From JBAZOO01 sp041648735 (GTDB lineage: Bacteria > Verrucomicrobiota > Lentisphaeria > Oligosphaerales > CAITYL01): a DNA stretch of 64,000 nucleotides. Numbering within the stretch: position 1 is the stretch's first letter; each line of letters opens with the position of its first letter. Made by a program: the position numbers and the translations under genes. The notes under the pieces are model-generated. The model was not told the origin of the DNA. It saw only the letters and a program-made list of their open reading frames with translations, and did no database searches. Positions 62,570-64,000 of this stretch are shown here, piece by piece. Location of the stretch: NCBI GenBank assembly GCA_041648735.1, contig JBAZOO010000002.1:1-64000 (forward strand), read 5' to 3'.

Positions 62570-63352
62570 ATGAAACACCGATCCCCCTTCACCCTGATCG
62601 AGCTGCTGGTGGTGATCGCGATCATCGCGATCCTGGCCGCCCTGCTCCTGCCCGCGCTCAAGGCCGCCAGGGAAAAGGGCAAGGAGGCCGTCTGCTTGGG
62701 CAACCTGCGCCAATGCTATGTCGGCACGCAATTGTACGCAGGGGACTGGGACGGCGTCGTCCTCGCCATGAAGCACTATTCCATTCCCTACAATGGTGCG
62801 ATCAAGCTCTGGCCCGAGTTTGTCGCCGGCATTGGCGAGGCGCAGGGCTACGAACGCTACATCGCCGCCGCCGGGGTGTTCGGCTGCCCGTCCAACAAAT
62901 TCTATGCGACTGACTTCAAAAGCCTGGCCGCGTTGGGGAGCTCGAGCGTTTCCGCAACCTATGCCTATGCCATGTGGTTCCGGTACCTGGGATCCCCCGC
63001 GGACCACCCCGAATGGGACTTCGCCCGGACCGTGACGGAAAGCGTCCCGAACGGCTCCATCTACCGGCAGTTGCACCAGATGGCGATGGTGCCCGACCCG
63101 GCGCGGATCGTCATGCTGGCCGACAGCGTGAACATGTGGAGCGTCAACCAGTCCTTCCACATGAAGGCCTGTTTTTCCACCAACCGGTTTTCGGTTTCGG
63201 GTGGAGGCATCCACCTCATCCACAATGGCCGCGCCAACCATGCCTTCTTCGACGGCCACGCCGCCGGCGGCACCCCCCAGGAGCTGCGGGCCACGGCCTC
63301 CGAATGCCACTATTTCTACACCCGGGACGGCTTCCCCTACACCCTCCCATGA
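62570..63352 (+). CDS. Prepilin-like protein with N-terminal cleavage/methylation motif (H-x9-DG type)
   Basis: A 260-residue protein. The N-terminus MKHRSPFTLIELLVVIAIIA is a prepilin-peptidase site with Pro rather than Gly before the Phe, then a hydrophobic helix and KAAREKGKEAVCLGNLRQ. The middle part is variable (WFRYLGSPADHPEWDFARTV). The C-terminus has GGIHLIHNGRANHAFFDGHA, the motif of the large pseudopilin-like families of PVC bacteria. It is likely exported by a type II system such as the one in this window. Upstream, 62338-62569 has no gene but a near-palindrome (ATGGGTCTCATGAGTCCCAT, about 62419-62438). Confidence 0.85.
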   Translation: MKHRSPFTLIELLVVIAIIAILAALLLPALKAAREKGKEAVCLGNLRQCYVGTQLYAGDWDGVVLAMKHYSIPYNGAIKLWPEFVAGIGEAQGYERYIAAAGVFGCPSNKFYATDFKSLAALGSSSVSATYAYAMWFRYLGSPADHPEWDFARTVTESVPNGSIYRQLHQMAMVPDPARIVMLADSVNMWSVNQSFHMKACFSTNRFSVSGGGIHLIHNGRANHAFFDGHAAGGTPQELRATASECHYFYTRDGFPYTLP

Positions 63353-63572
63353 TGCCGCCCGCGGTGACCTGCCGGCCAGGGTATCCTCGCCGGGCGGGGG
63401 ATTGGGCTTTTCTGGTGTGGTGCCGGGGACGGGGCCACCGACTTTCCTGGCGGCGACGAAAGGGGGCGGACGGAAAGGCCGCTCCGCGGAATTGTGCCGC
63501 TGGGGATGGCGGGCTCCAGGTGCGGGAGGGCGGGCGCTGGCGCCATCCCCAGCCCGGGCGGAGAGCCTGCGT

Positions 63573-63711
63573 TCACCGCGCCTGCACGGCCTTGCTCAGC
63601 GCCAAGACGTTGGCAAGGGGGGTGTCGGGCTGGATCGTGTGGCTGGCGGCGAAGATATAGCCGCCGCCGGCGGCGGCGCCGGGGTCGGGGCTGATGCCGC
63701 GGCGGCCGGGC
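63573..63711 (-). pseudogene. Uroporphyrinogen decarboxylase-family 3' remnant
   Basis: The minus-strand frame ends GGGYIFAASHTIQPDTPLAN then VLALSKAVQAR and a stop at 63573. The GGYIFA-SH-IQPDTP-EN pattern is the usual C-terminus of UroD/MtaA-family proteins. Only about 45 residues remain; sequence further upstream (63727 onward) is a tandem repeat. The original enzyme was probably a methyltransferase or decarboxylase relative. Confidence 0.55.
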
Positions 63712-63726
63712 GGGGCCATGCTTGAG

Positions 63727-63837
63727 CCTTGAGGGGACAGGCAAATCCGGTCTTCGCACGGAGCACACGGAAACCACGGAGCCTTGGAGGGGACAGGCAA
63801 ATTTGGTCTTCGCACGGAGCACACGGAAACCACGGAG
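63727..63837. repeat. Tandem repeat, two units of ~55 bp
   Basis: Each unit has GGGGACAGGCAAAT followed by GGTCTTCGCACGGAGCACAC and GGAAACCACGGAG. Copies lie at about 63727-63781 and 63782-63837 with few differences (CC against TT after GCAAAT). The GGGGACAGGCAAAT part also occurs at 35927 and, inverted, at 24738-24753. Confidence 0.8.
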
Positions 63838-63863
63838 AAGACACTTCCCCCGCGCCGGACTTC

Positions 63864-63951
63864 GCCATCCCCGTCCCAAGCACCGGCAAGGCCGAAGGAA
63901 AACGAAAAAGGAGACACCGGATGAAGCCGCATTTCCCAATCGCAGCCATCC
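63864..63951 (+). repeat. Second copy of the PEP-CTERM gene's leader and start
   Basis: Matches 61522-61609 with few substitutions. It includes GTCCCAAGCACCGGCAAGG, a ribosome site (AAAGGAGA) and the start codons MKPHFPIAAI. After that the frame diverges (HRRDGCVFATKERKGH) into common intergenic-type sequence and reaches the window end. It is a duplicated fragment, not a complete gene, as far as can be seen. Confidence 0.7.
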
Positions 63952-64000
63952 ACAGGAGGGATGGCTGTGTTTTTGCCACCAAAGAGCGCAAGGGTCACAA

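Overview
The window is high-GC bacterial chromosome and most resembles the Lentisphaerota/Verrucomicrobiota (PVC) group. The signs are a PEP-CTERM protein with an exosortase-type CPBP protease, pseudopilins whose cleavage motif has P or R rather than G before the Phe/Tyr, a pseudopilin with a C-terminal FFDGHA motif, and polysaccharide-catabolism genes (GH30, CE7, FAD oxidoreductase, xylose operon). No marker gene for a firm taxonomic call is present.

Layout. (1) 1-3136: the edge of a REP-associated (Y1) transposase with a cluster of short repeats, a CPBP/CAAX-like protease, two hypothetical genes and tRNA-Gln. (2) 3196-15124, minus strand: a twelve-gene type II secretion operon. It is read HEAT-repeat protein, gspG, H, I, J, K, L-like, M-like, C-like, D, E, F, with several 4-bp overlaps. 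(3) 15200-18270: three tandem, separately terminated genes for secreted cysteine-rich paralogues of unknown function, just upstream of the secretion operon. Two of them share about 544 bp of apparently identical DNA over terminator, leader and signal peptide. (4) 19078-24604: tyrS, an MBOAT/SGNH acylation pair, a convergent GT4 glycosyltransferase and an ACT-domain protein. (5) 24655-36225: an accessory region of visibly lower GC. It holds an IS66 remnant, a xylAB operon, an ion-channel remnant and a 2162-residue helicase-nuclease of the DUF4011 type linked to phage defence. A near-identical ~39-bp repeat lies on either side of the channel remnant and helicase.

(6) 36226-51601, minus strand: DUF2339 and DUF3999 membrane proteins, then an ECF sigma factor, an anti-sigma zinc finger fused to a von Willebrand A domain, a 2179-residue envelope protein made of two paralogous halves, and an aspartate ammonia-lyase gene overlapping it by 4 bp. 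(7) 51920-61257: GH30 glycosidase, CE7 esterase, two secreted proteins (one with DUF2341-, PA14- and TPR-like regions), and an FAD oxidoreductase coupled to a frameshifted CBM9-type gene, divergent from an AraC regulator. (8) 61579-64000: a PEP-CTERM protein, a pseudopilin-like protein, and a decayed tail with a UroD-family 3' remnant, tandem repeats and a second copy of the PEP-CTERM gene's 5' end.

The best candidates for undescribed biology are the cysteine-rich tandem family beside the secretion operon, the sigma/anti-sigma-VWA/duplicated giant protein operon, and the helicase-nuclease with an added transglutaminase-like domain. All functions are inferred from reading the sequence; no database search was run.
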